64,000 nt of DNA from Chryseobacterium sp. HSC-36S06 (GTDB taxonomy: Bacteria > Bacteroidota > Bacteroidia > Flavobacteriales > Weeksellaceae), in NCBI RefSeq assembly GCF_024171485.1, contig NZ_JALJZX010000001.1:62001-126000 (forward strand), given 5' to 3'. The first letter of the stretch is position 1. Each line of letters opens with the position of its first letter. The position numbers and the translations under genes were made by a program. Shown here one piece after another: positions 32,729 through 40,493 of the stretch. The notes beneath the pieces were generated by a model. That model had not been told where the DNA came from, searched no databases, and worked only from the letters and a program-made list of their open reading frames with translations.

Positions 32729-32967
32729 TCACTTTCTTGAGTGTGAACAATACTACATGTTTAGAATCATCTAATGCATCCTAAAGGATACTGAAAAAAT
32801 ACATCATGCAGTCTGTCTTATTTTTTGAAAGTGAAAATTAAGGAAAAATAATAAAGGAAAAAAGGGGTGTAAGGACGTAAGCAAACTTTGGCAAAAGAAA
32901 AATTTTATTTTTTAGTATAAAAATTTATCTATTAATCTCATATAGAAGAACGCAGCATATCCTTACC

Positions 32968-33171
32968 ATGGCAGTAGATGCAGACCATTTACTGGCCACC
33001 CCCATATTCGACCCGAACAGATGCAGCATTGGGTTCCATTACCTGCATTCTTATCCGGCGATAGCAGGATACTTGCTTTTATTATTGTTTGTAAAAAATA
33101 TGACCGTCCGTATGATTATGGTGGGCCTTTTGTTTCACATGTTAACGGACTTTCAGGATTGTTTGTGGTAG
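32968..33171 (+). pseudogene. 5'-truncated DUF6122 membrane protein
   Basis: The frame from ATG 32968 matches the conserved C-terminal two thirds of DUF6122 proteins: DADHLLATPIFDPNRCSIGF, HYLHSYPAI, a membrane segment (YLLLLLFV) and HMLTDFQDCLW at the natural end. Normal members are about 110 residues and have an additional N-terminal membrane segment. The open frame continues upstream to about 32881 without a good start or clear similarity, so the front has diverged or been replaced. The gene is most likely inactive, unless the short form is made from the internal ATG. Confidence 0.65.
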
Positions 33172-33403
33172 AGAAAGCCTCCCCTTATTCAGACAGCATT
33201 TCAATATCACCGCTTCTAATTACTTGACCTTCTTTCTATTGATCTGGCAGAGTTTTTTCCCAGGCGAATTGGCTTCATTTCCCGGTAAATTGTTATGCGA
33301 TTGAAGGAGATTTACTTATCTACAAAAAACGAAATTTGACACATTGTTACAATTTATTATTACAATAAATTTATAAATTCCTGATTATCAATATTATCAT
33401 GTA

Positions 33404-33418
33404 GTCCCTCCAACTCCA
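33404..33418 (+). other. tRNA/tmRNA 3'-end-like sequence, candidate attachment site
   Basis: GTCCCTCCAACTCCA reads like the last bases of a tRNA or tmRNA: end of the T-loop and 3' T-stem strand, then a 7-base acceptor strand CAACTCC and discriminator A. No tRNA body precedes it (the upstream sequence is AT-rich and lacks a TTCRA T-loop). A terminator follows 10 bases later, as it would behind a real tRNA gene. The sharp change from broken accessory genes to intact housekeeping genes occurs exactly here. This fits an integration site at the 3' end of a tRNA-like gene; the intact gene would lie outside the window. Confidence 0.4.
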
Positions 33419-33427
33419 CATTACTTT

Positions 33428-33460
33428 AAAATAACCATCTGTTGTACAGGTGGTTATTTT
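33428..33460. terminator. strong bidirectional intrinsic terminator
   Basis: AAAATAACCATCTG pairs with CAGGTGGTTATTTT across the loop TTGTA: 14 pairs with one G-T. T runs exist in both directions. It may serve the lost tRNA-like gene on the plus strand and the SDR operon on the minus strand. Confidence 0.75.
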
Positions 33461-33735
33461 TGTCTGAGTAATTGCTTTTCCCACCTCTTCTCCACATAAA
33501 AGTAATTTATTGGTATTATGCAGGAAATAAAAACCTGTTTAAACCACCACTTTTCAATTCAATTCACTATTTAGAACCATTGAAGAACCATATTTCAGAT
33601 TGGAAAAAAATACTCGTTGTAATGAAAGAATTGAATCTGAATTCTAAATTTCTTTGACACCCAGCACCAAAAAACTTCAAAACATTTTTCGCCCTTAATC
33701 GATGAGGAGCGATAGGTTTACTTGTTGTGCAGCGA

Positions 33736-34434
33736 TCACAGTTTAATACTTCCCAGTCCCCCGTCAATCCCAATAATTTGTCCCGTTATCCAGGAAGAAT
33801 CTGCTGACAATAAAAACTCGGTTAATTTCGCCATTTCCACAGCATTTCCTACTCTCTGTAAAGGATGTCTTTTTCCGGATGCATCCCGTTTTTCAGGAGT
33901 GGATAAAAGTTGCGATGCAAGTTTTGTATCTGTTAAAGATGGGGCAATCGCATTTACTCTGATTTTTTCTGCAGATAATTCAGCTGCAAGGCTTTTCGTC
34001 AGTCCTTCAACCGCGCTTTTACTTGCTGAAACAGATGCATGAAATGGCATTCCCAGTTTTGCAGCGACAGAACTGAACAATACAATAGAAGCATGTTCTG
34101 ACTTTTTCAAATGGGGAAGGAGTTTTTGAATACATTTCACTGCGCCTAAAACATTGATTTCGAAATCTTTCTTAAAGTCATCTTCTGTCAGTCGTTTAAA
34201 AGGTCTAAGATTAATGCTTCCGGGCGCATACACAAGGCCATCTATTACTTCCGGGAAAGTAATTTCATCCAGATTTCCCGTAAGAATATCCATTTGAACA
34301 AATTCAATATTCAGTTTATCCAATTCAGGATGATGACTTCTCGAAATTCCTGTAACGTGATTGTTTTCGGATAAAATTCTTGCAGCGGCAAGTCCAATTC
34401 CCTGCCCACAACCTATTACTACTATATTTCTCAT
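33736..34434 (-). CDS. short-chain dehydrogenase/reductase
   Basis: An NAD(P)-dependent oxidoreductase of the classical SDR type. The N-terminal nucleotide-binding glycine motif reads VIGCGQGIGLAAARIL (glycines in TGxxxGIG positions), the catalytic Ser is in VLFSSVAAKLG, and the Tyr-x-x-x-Lys position reads HASVSASKSAVEG: the Lys is present but the usual catalytic Tyr is replaced by Ser, four residues before it. It ends with the usual IDGGLGS. At 232 residues it is normal. The missing Tyr suggests weak or no dehydrogenase activity or a divergent mechanism. Its ATG overlaps the stop of the DUF2805 gene by 4 bases, and it is the last gene of that minus-strand unit. Confidence 0.85.
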   Translation of the reverse strand: MRNIVVIGCGQGIGLAAARILSENNHVTGISRSHHPELDKLNIEFVQMDILTGNLDEITFPEVIDGLVYAPGSINLRPFKRLTEDDFKKDFEINVLGAVKCIQKLLPHLKKSEHASIVLFSSVAAKLGMPFHASVSASKSAVEGLTKSLAAELSAEKIRVNAIAPSLTDTKLASQLLSTPEKRDASGKRHPLQRVGNAVEMAKLTEFLLSADSSWITGQIIGIDGGLGSIKL

Positions 34435-34799
34435 CGTTTAGAAATTTTATTATGACTTATTGTTCTTTGTCTGCTGCATTTGAATCTGTTAATTTCCGGG
34501 TTTCTTTTCATCAGATGTTTCTGACTGATTCCCGAATTCACCCTTTTTCTCCAAAGCCTAAAGCTTGAGGGTTTCAGTTCGGCTCTCATCAGTTCAATCA
34601 CTTCTGGTTCAGTGATTTTAAATTGAAATTCGATGGCCTCAAAAGGCGTTTTGTCTTCCCAGGCCATTTCGATAATCCGGTCTGTTTGTTCGGGATTAAA
34701 TTCGCTATGCATTTTGTTCAGATTTTTACTTTTCCTGCATTTTTTACTGCAGTATTTTACGCCGTCCCAATTTTTTTTCCATTTTTTTATGCCAGTCAA
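34431..34799 (-). CDS. DUF2805 (TIGR03643) protein with a damaged DUF2256 front
   Basis: From about residue 30 on (MHSEFNPEQTDRIIEMAWED, ELMRAELKPSSFRLWRKRVN, ending CSRQRTISHNKISKR) it is a full DUF2805 domain of unknown function. The preceding residues (KKWKKNWDGVKYCSKKCRKSK) are the second half of a DUF2256 zinc ribbon that is often attached. The first half of the ribbon (ACGLPF, then DWHKK) is readable just upstream, but in two other frames, separated by TTTT and by an A7 run. So the gene is frameshifted twice, or read wrongly in two homopolymers. The TTG at 34799 is only where the open frame begins, not a likely start; ATG at the DUF2805 domain is an alternative. Confidence 0.75.
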   Translation of the reverse strand: MTGIKKWKKNWDGVKYCSKKCRKSKNLNKMHSEFNPEQTDRIIEMAWEDKTPFEAIEFQFKITEPEVIELMRAELKPSSFRLWRKRVNSGISQKHLMKRNPEINRFKCSRQRTISHNKISKR

Positions 34800-34849
34800 A
34801 AGGGCAGTCCACAGGCTTTGCCTGTTTCTGAAGGCTGGTCACCGCAATT

Positions 34850-36172
34850 TTACAGGATGAATTTTTTATAACGATTAATTTCAATATCCCTGGCTTTCAG
34901 ATCGTGCATCATATTATACAATCCGAAAAATGTCCGGTTCAGATAAATGAAATGTTTTGAGCCCCGGTTGGTATTCATTCCTTTCATCTCATTCAGTTTC
35001 GCGTAACGCTGCCCCAAAGCTGCAATTTCCTCAAAGAAATTTTCATCGGAAAAATCAAAATGATCAGTGTTAAATGGTCTGGTAAACAATTCTAAAAGTT
35101 CGTAGAATAACTGGGTGAAAAATTCCTGTTCCTGAGCTGAATCATCAGATCTCAGAATCTCGAGCTGATATAATTTTTGCCTGAAAATCTCAGGATTATT
35201 CAAATTCTCATTTTTAGCCAATTCAAAATAGGGTTGATAGAAATCGTTCGGAATTTCTTTGATACAACCAAAATCAATGACCAACAGTTTTTTATCATCA
35301 GAAACCAAAAAATTACCGGGATGAGGATCGGCGTGAACCTGCTTCAGAACATGCATCTGGAACATATAGAAATCCCAGAGTGTCTGTCCGATTTTGTTAA
35401 GGTTTTCCTGAGAATTATTCTGTTTGGTGAATTCAGAAAAATGTTTTCCGATCATCCAATCCATTGTGATGATGGTTTTGCAGGAAAATTCAGGGTAATA
35501 TCTTGGAAATTGAAGATTCGGAAGATGGTGACATTTTTCAGAAATTTCCTGACTCCTTTTCAACTCAAGATCATAATCAGTTTCCTCAAACAGTTTGTTT
35601 TCCACTTCCTGAAAATAAGATTCGGAACCTTCTTTTTTGATGTTGAACATTTTCAGCGCAATGGGCTTTACCATTTTCAGATCGCTGGAAATACTTTCTC
35701 TCACTCCCGGATACTGGATTTTTACCGCCAGGTTTTTGTCGCCTTTCTTAGCTTTATGAACCTGACCGATGCTTGCCGCATTCACAGATTCTGGTGTAAA
35801 ATCATCAAAAATATCTTCCGGATTCTTGCCGAAATATTTCCTGAAAGTCTTTCTTACCAAGGCCCCGGAAAGCGGCGGAACAGAAAACTGCGACAACGAA
35901 AATTTCTCCACATAAGCCTGCGGAAGAATATTTTTTTCCATACTCAGCATCTGAGCAACCTTCAGAGCAGAACCTTTCAGCTCTTTCAAAGAATCGTAAA
36001 TGTCGGAGGCATTGTCTTCATTTAATGCCTGTAGCGCTTCTTCTTCATCTTTATCTTTTGTAATTTTGTTTCCGTAATATTTGATGTAATTTACGCCGAC
36101 TTTTGCACCTGCTTTCAGCAAACTGCTGGTTCTTTCAAGTTTTCCGGTCGGAATTTTATTAAGGGTTTTCAT
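34850..36172 (-). CDS. AarF/UbiB (ABC1) atypical kinase-like protein
   Basis: A member of the ABC1/ADCK/UbiB family, atypical ATPases linked to quinone biosynthesis and lipid metabolism. The family's N-terminal Lys-rich extension with the KxGQ-type motif is seen as ALKVAQMLSM, followed by the Ala-rich nucleotide loop AASIGQVHKA, the lysine in LAVKIQYPGV, the catalytic HADPHPGNFLV and the metal-binding VIDFGCIKE. At 440 residues it is typical. The G of KxGQ is A here (KVAQ), as in some bacterial members. Its start overlaps the stop of the TetR gene by 4 bases, so the regulator and kinase are co-expressed. Substrate unknown. Confidence 0.9.
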   Translation of the reverse strand: MKTLNKIPTGKLERTSSLLKAGAKVGVNYIKYYGNKITKDKDEEEALQALNEDNASDIYDSLKELKGSALKVAQMLSMEKNILPQAYVEKFSLSQFSVPPLSGALVRKTFRKYFGKNPEDIFDDFTPESVNAASIGQVHKAKKGDKNLAVKIQYPGVRESISSDLKMVKPIALKMFNIKKEGSESYFQEVENKLFEETDYDLELKRSQEISEKCHHLPNLQFPRYYPEFSCKTIITMDWMIGKHFSEFTKQNNSQENLNKIGQTLWDFYMFQMHVLKQVHADPHPGNFLVSDDKKLLVIDFGCIKEIPNDFYQPYFELAKNENLNNPEIFRQKLYQLEILRSDDSAQEQEFFTQLFYELLELFTRPFNTDHFDFSDENFFEEIAALGQRYAKLNEMKGMNTNRGSKHFIYLNRTFFGLYNMMHDLKARDIEINRYKKFIL

Positions 36173-36831
36173 TTACTTTTTTTGAAATTTTCTTTAAATA
36201 AAAATTTTCCGAGATCCAAAACTTTCCGTAAAGGTTCATTGTCCATCAATTCAAATCCCGTATCAATCGTCTTTTCAATATACATATCCGTCTTTTCGAA
36301 TGAAGGCGAAGTATCTTTTTTCCAAAAATCGATAGCCGAAACCAGGTGTAGCCATAAAGCTTCCTCTCTAGCTTTTTCGTGAAAGTTTTTTATATTATCC
36401 TTAGATTTTTCGATAATATCCCAATCGTTGAAATCTAATGTCCTGATGAAATTTCGGTGTGTTTCTTTAAATTGATTTGAGATTTTTCCAGCGTATAAAT
36501 GATCATTTCCTAAAATCATGAGTACCAAAGACCTGTTCATCGTCATGTTTTCAAAAAAGATAAAATAAACATTGAGTAATTTTTCCTTCGAAGTTACTTC
36601 ATCAGAATTATTAACTTCCGAAGCCAGTTCAACCGATTTATCAAAAAGATTAACCAGCATCAGCTTTTCAATCTGCCCGAAGTTTGAAAAATGAGTATAA
36701 AAATCTTTCTCTTCAAAACCGTGGTCTTTGGCAAATCTGTAAATATTGGTTGGTCTTTCGCCATGATTTAATAGATAATCACCGTACAGTTCGAATATTT
36801 TTTCTTCTGTGATCAAATTTTCTTTTTCCAT
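36169..36831 (-). CDS. TetR-family regulator
   Basis: A helix-turn-helix region (residues about 10-50: LYGDYLLNHG, TNIYRFAKDHGFEEKDFYTHF) at the N-terminus and a helical ligand domain are those of TetR/AcrR repressors. I prefer the ATG at 36831 (220 residues) over the longer frame from a TTG at 36852, because the TTG lies inside the -7 promoter box TAAATTTG (36857-36850). It overlaps the AarF-like kinase gene by 4 bases and probably controls that operon and perhaps the divergent ribA. The ligand is unknown. Confidence 0.85.
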   Translation of the reverse strand: MEKENLITEEKIFELYGDYLLNHGERPTNIYRFAKDHGFEEKDFYTHFSNFGQIEKLMLVNLFDKSVELASEVNNSDEVTSKEKLLNVYFIFFENMTMNRSLVLMILGNDHLYAGKISNQFKETHRNFIRTLDFNDWDIIEKSKDNIKNFHEKAREEALWLHLVSAIDFWKKDTSPSFEKTDMYIEKTIDTGFELMDNEPLRKVLDLGKFLFKENFKKSK

Positions 36832-36849
36832 TATAGATTTTATTGATGA

Positions 36850-36857
36850 CAAATTTA
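36850..36857 (-). promoter_or_regulatory. -7 box for the TetR-kinase operon
   Basis: TAAATTTG on the minus strand, 18 bases before the ATG at 36831, matches TAnnTTTG exactly and decides the start choice for the TetR gene. Confidence 0.55.
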
Positions 36858-36890
36858 GTAATAAATCTTACCAATTAAACAAATAAAGTA

Positions 36891-36898
36891 TAAATTTG
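36891..36898 (+). promoter_or_regulatory. -7 box for ribA
   Basis: TAAATTTG on the plus strand, 29 bases before the ribA ATG, an exact TAnnTTTG match. It lies only 33 bases from the divergent TetR box, so one bound repressor could affect both. Confidence 0.55.
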
Positions 36899-36927
36899 TA
36901 CTATAATAGTCATTCAAATTATAACTA

Positions 36928-37518
36928 ATGTTGAAAATTCAAGCTCAATCGAATATACCTACAGATTTTGGAATGTTTAAGGTTTATGCATTTTCTGAAA
37001 ATGAAAATGACTGGAATCCTCACTTGGTGTGGGTTTCAGAGAAAACAGATTTTAATGATATTGTGAATGTGCGTTTTCATTCAGAATGTATCACGGGAGA
37101 AGTTTTTCATTCCAGAAAATGCGAATGCGGACAACAGCTGGATGAAGCAATGAAATTTGTTTCGGAAAACGGAGGAATTATTATCTACCTCAGACAGGAA
37201 GGAAGAAATATTGGAATTATCAATAAATTAAAAGCGTATGCGCTTCAGGAAGAAGGTTTTGATACCGTAGAAGCGAATCTGAGATTGGGTCTTCCCGCAG
37301 ACGGAAGAGATTTTGGGGTAGCCATTGAAATACTTAAAACCCTGAATATTTCAAAAGTGAATTTATTAACCAATAATCCTGAAAAATTAAGATCTCTTGA
37401 CAATAGCGGTATTTTGCTTCATAAAAGAATTCCTCTGGAAATTAGTTCTAACGCAACGAATGAATCTTATCTTACGGTAAAGAAAAGTTATTTTGGGCAC
37501 CTTTTAGAAAAGGTATAA
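36928..37518 (+). CDS. ribA: GTP cyclohydrolase II
   Basis: It opens GTP to 2,5-diamino-6-ribosylamino-pyrimidinone phosphate, the first step of riboflavin synthesis. The zinc ligands Cys54, Cys65 and Cys67 (HSECITGEVFHSRKCECG) are at the same positions as in E. coli RibA, and the length (196 residues) is identical. The catalytic region LRQEGRNIGIINKL is intact. It lacks the RibB domain of the bifunctional RibBA protein, so another gene must supply that step. It is transcribed alone, divergently from the TetR operon. Confidence 0.93.
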   Translation: MLKIQAQSNIPTDFGMFKVYAFSENENDWNPHLVWVSEKTDFNDIVNVRFHSECITGEVFHSRKCECGQQLDEAMKFVSENGGIIIYLRQEGRNIGIINKLKAYALQEEGFDTVEANLRLGLPADGRDFGVAIEILKTLNISKVNLLTNNPEKLRSLDNSGILLHKRIPLEISSNATNESYLTVKKSYFGHLLEKV

Positions 37519-37583
37519 CGGTTTCATGGTTTCAGGATAAGTTCTGCTATCAGATTCTCATAAAAACCGCTGTTCCATATCAC

Positions 37584-37671
37584 TGAAACTTTTGTTTCAT
37601 ACGGATGAAACTTTTGTTTCAAACGTACGGAACTTCTTTTTCATTACGATGAAACTCACCTGCTTCACCAG
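37584..37671. repeat. four tandem 22-bp palindromic units
   Basis: TGAAACTTTTGTTTCA, a perfect palindrome around TTTT, occurs at 37584-37599 and again at 37606-37621. Degenerate copies follow with the same 22-base spacing, at 37628 (CGGAACTTCTTTTTCA) and 37650 (TGAAACTCACCTGCTTCA). The linker is TACGGA-like. Spacing is not a multiple of 3, so this is not coding. Confidence 0.7.
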
Positions 37672-37796
37672 AAATATGAGTTTTCCGCATCGCACGAACC
37701 ACCATTTCAACTTTAAAAAGAAAAAAATTTGCGTTCAACATTCTGCAGAGATTCAGTAAAACCGTGCTATCACCCGTAGTATTTAATACATAAAGA

Positions 37797-37825
37797 AATT
37801 CCCCCAGCCTAAACTGAGGGAATTA
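37797..37825 (-). terminator. intrinsic terminator of pckA
   Basis: On the minus strand AATTCCCTCAG, a short loop and CTGGGGGAATT (one G-T pair) are followed by TCTTTAT. It is 23 bases past the pckA stop. Confidence 0.75.
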
Positions 37826-37848
37826 TTATACAAAACAATTAATTAATT

Positions 37849-39453
37849 CTAAAGTTGTGGTCCTGCAGCAACAAGTCGCTGACCTTCTTTGGTATCGCAA
37901 TACTGTTCGAAGTTTTTGATATAACGCGCACCTAAATCTTTTGCTTTTGCCTCCCAATCGGAAACCTGGGTATAAGTGTCTCTTGGATCAAGAATTCCGT
38001 CGGTTACATGAGGTAATGCAGTCGGAATTTCAAGATTCATGATGGGAATAATGGTTTTATCCGCTTTTTCGATCGATCCGTCGATAATCGCGTCGATGAT
38101 GGCTCGGGTGTCTTTCAGGGAAATTCTTTTTCCGGTTCCGTTCCAGCCTGTATTTACCAGATAAGCTTTTGCTCCGTGCTCTTTCATTTTCCCAATGAGG
38201 GTTTTAGAGTACATGGTTGGATGCAGCGTCAAAAACGCTTCCCCAAACGCCGGTGAAAAGGACGGTTGTGGTTCTGTAATTCCTCTTTCAGTTCCTGCAA
38301 GTTTTGACGTATAGCCGCAAAGGAAGTGATATTGCGCCTGATCTTCATTCAGGATAGAAACCGGCGGCAATACACCGAACGCATCCGCAGAAAGATAGAC
38401 GATTTTCTTAGCATGTCCCGCTTTTGAAGGCAGAACAATTTTGCTGATATGATAGATCGGATAGGAAACTCTGGTGTTTTCAGTAATCGATTTATCGGTA
38501 TAATCTGCTTCACCGTACTCGTTCACCACAACATTCTCTAAAAGTGAATCTCTTCTGATGGCTTTATAAATATCCGGTTCTTTTTCTTCAGTCAAGTCAA
38601 TCACTTTTGCGTAACAGCCACCTTCATAATTGAAAACGCCGTTATTATCCCAGCCGTGCTCGTCGTCGCCGATCAGATATCTTTTCGGATCTGCAGAAAG
38701 TGTAGTTTTTCCTGTTCCGGAAAGACCGAAGAACAAAGCAACGTCGCCGTCTTCACCAACGTTGGCTGAACAGTGCATAGAAGCCATTCCTTTCAGCGGA
38801 AGGTAATAATTCATCATCGCAAACATTCCTTTCTTCATTTCGCCGCCATACCAGGTTCCGCCGATAATCTGAATTTTCTGCGTAAGATTGAACATCACGA
38901 AGTTTTCAGAATTTAATCCCTGCTCTTTCCAGTCTGGATTGGTGGTTTTAGAACCGTTCATCACGATGAAATCCGGCTCGCCAAAAGTTTCAAGTTCAAA
39001 ATTGGAAGGACGGATGAACATATTTGTTACGAAATGCGCCTGCCAGGCCACTTCCATAATAAATCTTACTTTGAGCCTTGTATCTGGATTGGTGCCGCAA
39101 AAAGCGTCAACAACATATATTTTTTTGGAGGAAGAAAGTTGTTTCAGAACCAACTGTTTGCAGCTTTCGAAAATTTCCGGTGTCGTAGGAAGATTTACAT
39201 TGCCATCCCAGTGAATTGTATTTTCTGTAACTTCATCTTTAACAATAAACCTGTCTTTCGGTGAACGTCCTGTGAAAATTCCGGTTTTTACGGCAACAGC
39301 ACCCGATTCTGTCAATGCTCCTTTTTCAAACCCCTGGTTTTTAGCAGACATTTCAGCTTTATAAAGCTCTTCGTAACTTGGGTTGTAAACTACTTCTTCA
39401 TAACCGGTGATTCCTAAATCATGTAATTGCTGGATAATCTTGATGTTCTTCAT
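37849..39453 (-). CDS. pckA: phosphoenolpyruvate carboxykinase (ATP)
   Basis: It converts oxaloacetate and ATP to phosphoenolpyruvate, ADP and CO2 in gluconeogenesis. The ATP-type signature is clear: the phosphate-binding loop [16 protein letters not shown], the metal-binding [10 protein letters not shown], and the N-terminal [10 protein letters not shown] substrate motif. At 534 residues it matches the ATP-dependent family rather than the GTP-dependent one. It is a single-gene unit with its own -7 box (39488-39495) and terminator. Confidence 0.97.
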   Translation of the reverse strand: MKNIKIIQQLHDLGITGYEEVVYNPSYEELYKAEMSAKNQGFEKGALTESGAVAVKTGIFTGRSPKDRFIVKDEVTENTIHWDGNVNLPTTPEIFESCKQLVLKQLSSSKKIYVVDAFCGTNPDTRLKVRFIMEVAWQAHFVTNMFIRPSNFELETFGEPDFIVMNGSKTTNPDWKEQGLNSENFVMFNLTQKIQIIGGTWYGGEMKKGMFAMMNYYLPLKGMASMHCSANVGEDGDVALFFGLSGTGKTTLSADPKRYLIGDDEHGWDNNGVFNYEGGCYAKVIDLTEEKEPDIYKAIRRDSLLENVVVNEYGEADYTDKSITENTRVSYPIYHISKIVLPSKAGHAKKIVYLSADAFGVLPPVSILNEDQAQYHFLCGYTSKLAGTERGITEPQPSFSPAFGEAFLTLHPTMYSKTLIGKMKEHGAKAYLVNTGWNGTGKRISLKDTRAIIDAIIDGSIEKADKTIIPIMNLEIPTALPHVTDGILDPRDTYTQVSDWEAKAKDLGARYIKNFEQYCDTKEGQRLVAAGPQL

Positions 39454-39487
39454 AATGGCTTAATATTTCTGATTCTTTTTAATAAAA

Positions 39488-39495
39488 CAAATTTA
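39488..39495 (-). promoter_or_regulatory. -7 box for pckA
   Basis: TAAATTTG on the minus strand, 34 bases before the pckA ATG, exact match to TAnnTTTG. No TTTG -33 element is evident. Confidence 0.5.
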
Positions 39496-39582
39496 CCTAT
39501 TATAGGTTATTAAAATGGTTTTAAAACTACTGATATTCGTCAGAATTCACAAGAAATTTAAAAATACGCAACTTGCTTACGA

Positions 39583-40491
39583 TCAACTTATTAAATCATC
39601 CCACGAAAAAAAACGGTGAAAACCTTTTCCCGAAAAATAGTCTTCAAAACCTGGAAATTTTCTGCTCATTACAAAATCGCCGCCCCATGCACCCAAACTT
39701 TTCACGAATACGGGGCATTGTTCAAAATAGTGTTCTTTCACCTTTTTAATTCCTAGAAATTCCGAAAGCTTCCGCTCATGAACTTCCATTAATTCGGAGA
39801 ATAAACCGATATCCTCAGCTTTCATAATTTCAGAAGTCAATGATGAAAAAATTTCGATTAATTGAGGTGATTTTGCCTTTGAACGGTAGTGGTTGATGCC
39901 CTCCCGGCTGTCCTGCTTCTGATTGAGATGGATGAAAATAAGTTCATCCTTAAATTTAGGACTGAAAAGTATGGGATGAATGATTCTGCTTTCGGCCGTA
40001 TTCTGATAAAGTATCGCTGATTTTTCTTTCGCAACTGCCACATCGTACCCGCTTCCGCCTAAACTGAGTTCATTCAGTACAAAAGCATCAATCCCGGCCC
40101 ATTCTGCAAGATTGTTCATTAAGGTAGAACTGCTCCCTAAACCATAATCAGCAGGAAACTGAAGATTTGTTTTTAGATGATAAGTCGAATCACCCTGAAA
40201 TTGTGTTGAGGGAAGCTGCTGCACATTCTTCAGAACTTTCAAAATAAATTCCGCTGGTTTCTGAAAATTGGCGTTTACGATTTCCCAGGTTTTATAATTG
40301 ATCGCTGCTTTTAACCAAAGTTGCCCCTGATGAAAAGCTTCCCAATACACAACGGGATTTCCATTTTGAATTTCCTCAAAAAAAAACTCCTGCCCCCATT
40401 TTGTAGGTACGGCAAGAGCTAGAGCGCCATCGAGGACGACATATTCTGAGGTGAGCAATAATTTTCCCGGTGAAAATATTTTACCCGTCAT
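39583..40491 (-). CDS. GYDIA-type GHMP kinase
   Basis: A kinase-fold protein of the galactokinase/homoserine/mevalonate/phosphomevalonate superfamily. The family is named after a GYDIA signature, here GSGYDVAVA. The ATP-binding loop reads DYGLGSSSTLMNNLAEW. The N-terminal SPGKLLLTSEYVVLDGALAL is that of phosphomevalonate kinase-like proteins. This makes a role in the mevalonate isoprenoid pathway likely in flavobacteria, although the substrate is not proven by sequence. 302 residues is normal. It is 2 bases downstream of fabD, on the same strand. Confidence 0.88.
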   Translation of the reverse strand: MTGKIFSPGKLLLTSEYVVLDGALALAVPTKWGQEFFFEEIQNGNPVVYWEAFHQGQLWLKAAINYKTWEIVNANFQKPAEFILKVLKNVQQLPSTQFQGDSTYHLKTNLQFPADYGLGSSSTLMNNLAEWAGIDAFVLNELSLGGSGYDVAVAKEKSAILYQNTAESRIIHPILFSPKFKDELIFIHLNQKQDSREGINHYRSKAKSPQLIEIFSSLTSEIMKAEDIGLFSELMEVHERKLSEFLGIKKVKEHYFEQCPVFVKSLGAWGGDFVMSRKFPGFEDYFSGKGFHRFFSWDDLIS

Positions 40492-40493
40492 TG

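Larger units (their letters stand above)
32206..32967. other. degraded region with gene remnants at island end
   Basis: No intact gene. It contains, in order, a 30-codon gene tail (32332-32424), a palindromic cluster (32424-32446), the boundary repeat (32445-32482), a Fic C-terminal remnant (32489-32728) and then AT-rich sequence without features up to the DUF6122 remnant. Confidence 0.7.
33172..33735. other. intergenic region containing the inferred element end
   Basis: No credible gene. From 33172 to 33400 the sequence is AT-rich and featureless apart from short inverted repeats. At 33401-33420 is a tRNA-end-like sequence and at 33428-33460 a strong terminator. From 33461 to the SDR gene stop at 33736 I see nothing further; short open frames here have no recognisable sequence. 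Confidence 0.55.
37519..37848. other. intergenic region with tandem palindromes and pckA terminator
   Basis: No gene. The region lies between convergent ribA and pckA and holds the 22-bp tandem repeat (37584-37671) and the pckA terminator (37797-37825). Otherwise AT-rich sequence without features. Confidence 0.7.

Noticed and set aside
32968-33227. A second frame (33021-33227) overlapping the DUF6122 remnant.
   Set aside because: Only the other frame carries the conserved family sequence; this one is its shadow.
36831-36852. TTG at 36852 as the TetR start codon.
   Set aside because: It lies within the TAAATTTG promoter box, so it would be untranscribed or at the very 5' end; ATG at 36831 is preferred.
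37584-37671. CRISPR array from the 22-base periodic palindromes.
   Set aside because: The unit including linker is only 22 bases, leaving no room for spacers.
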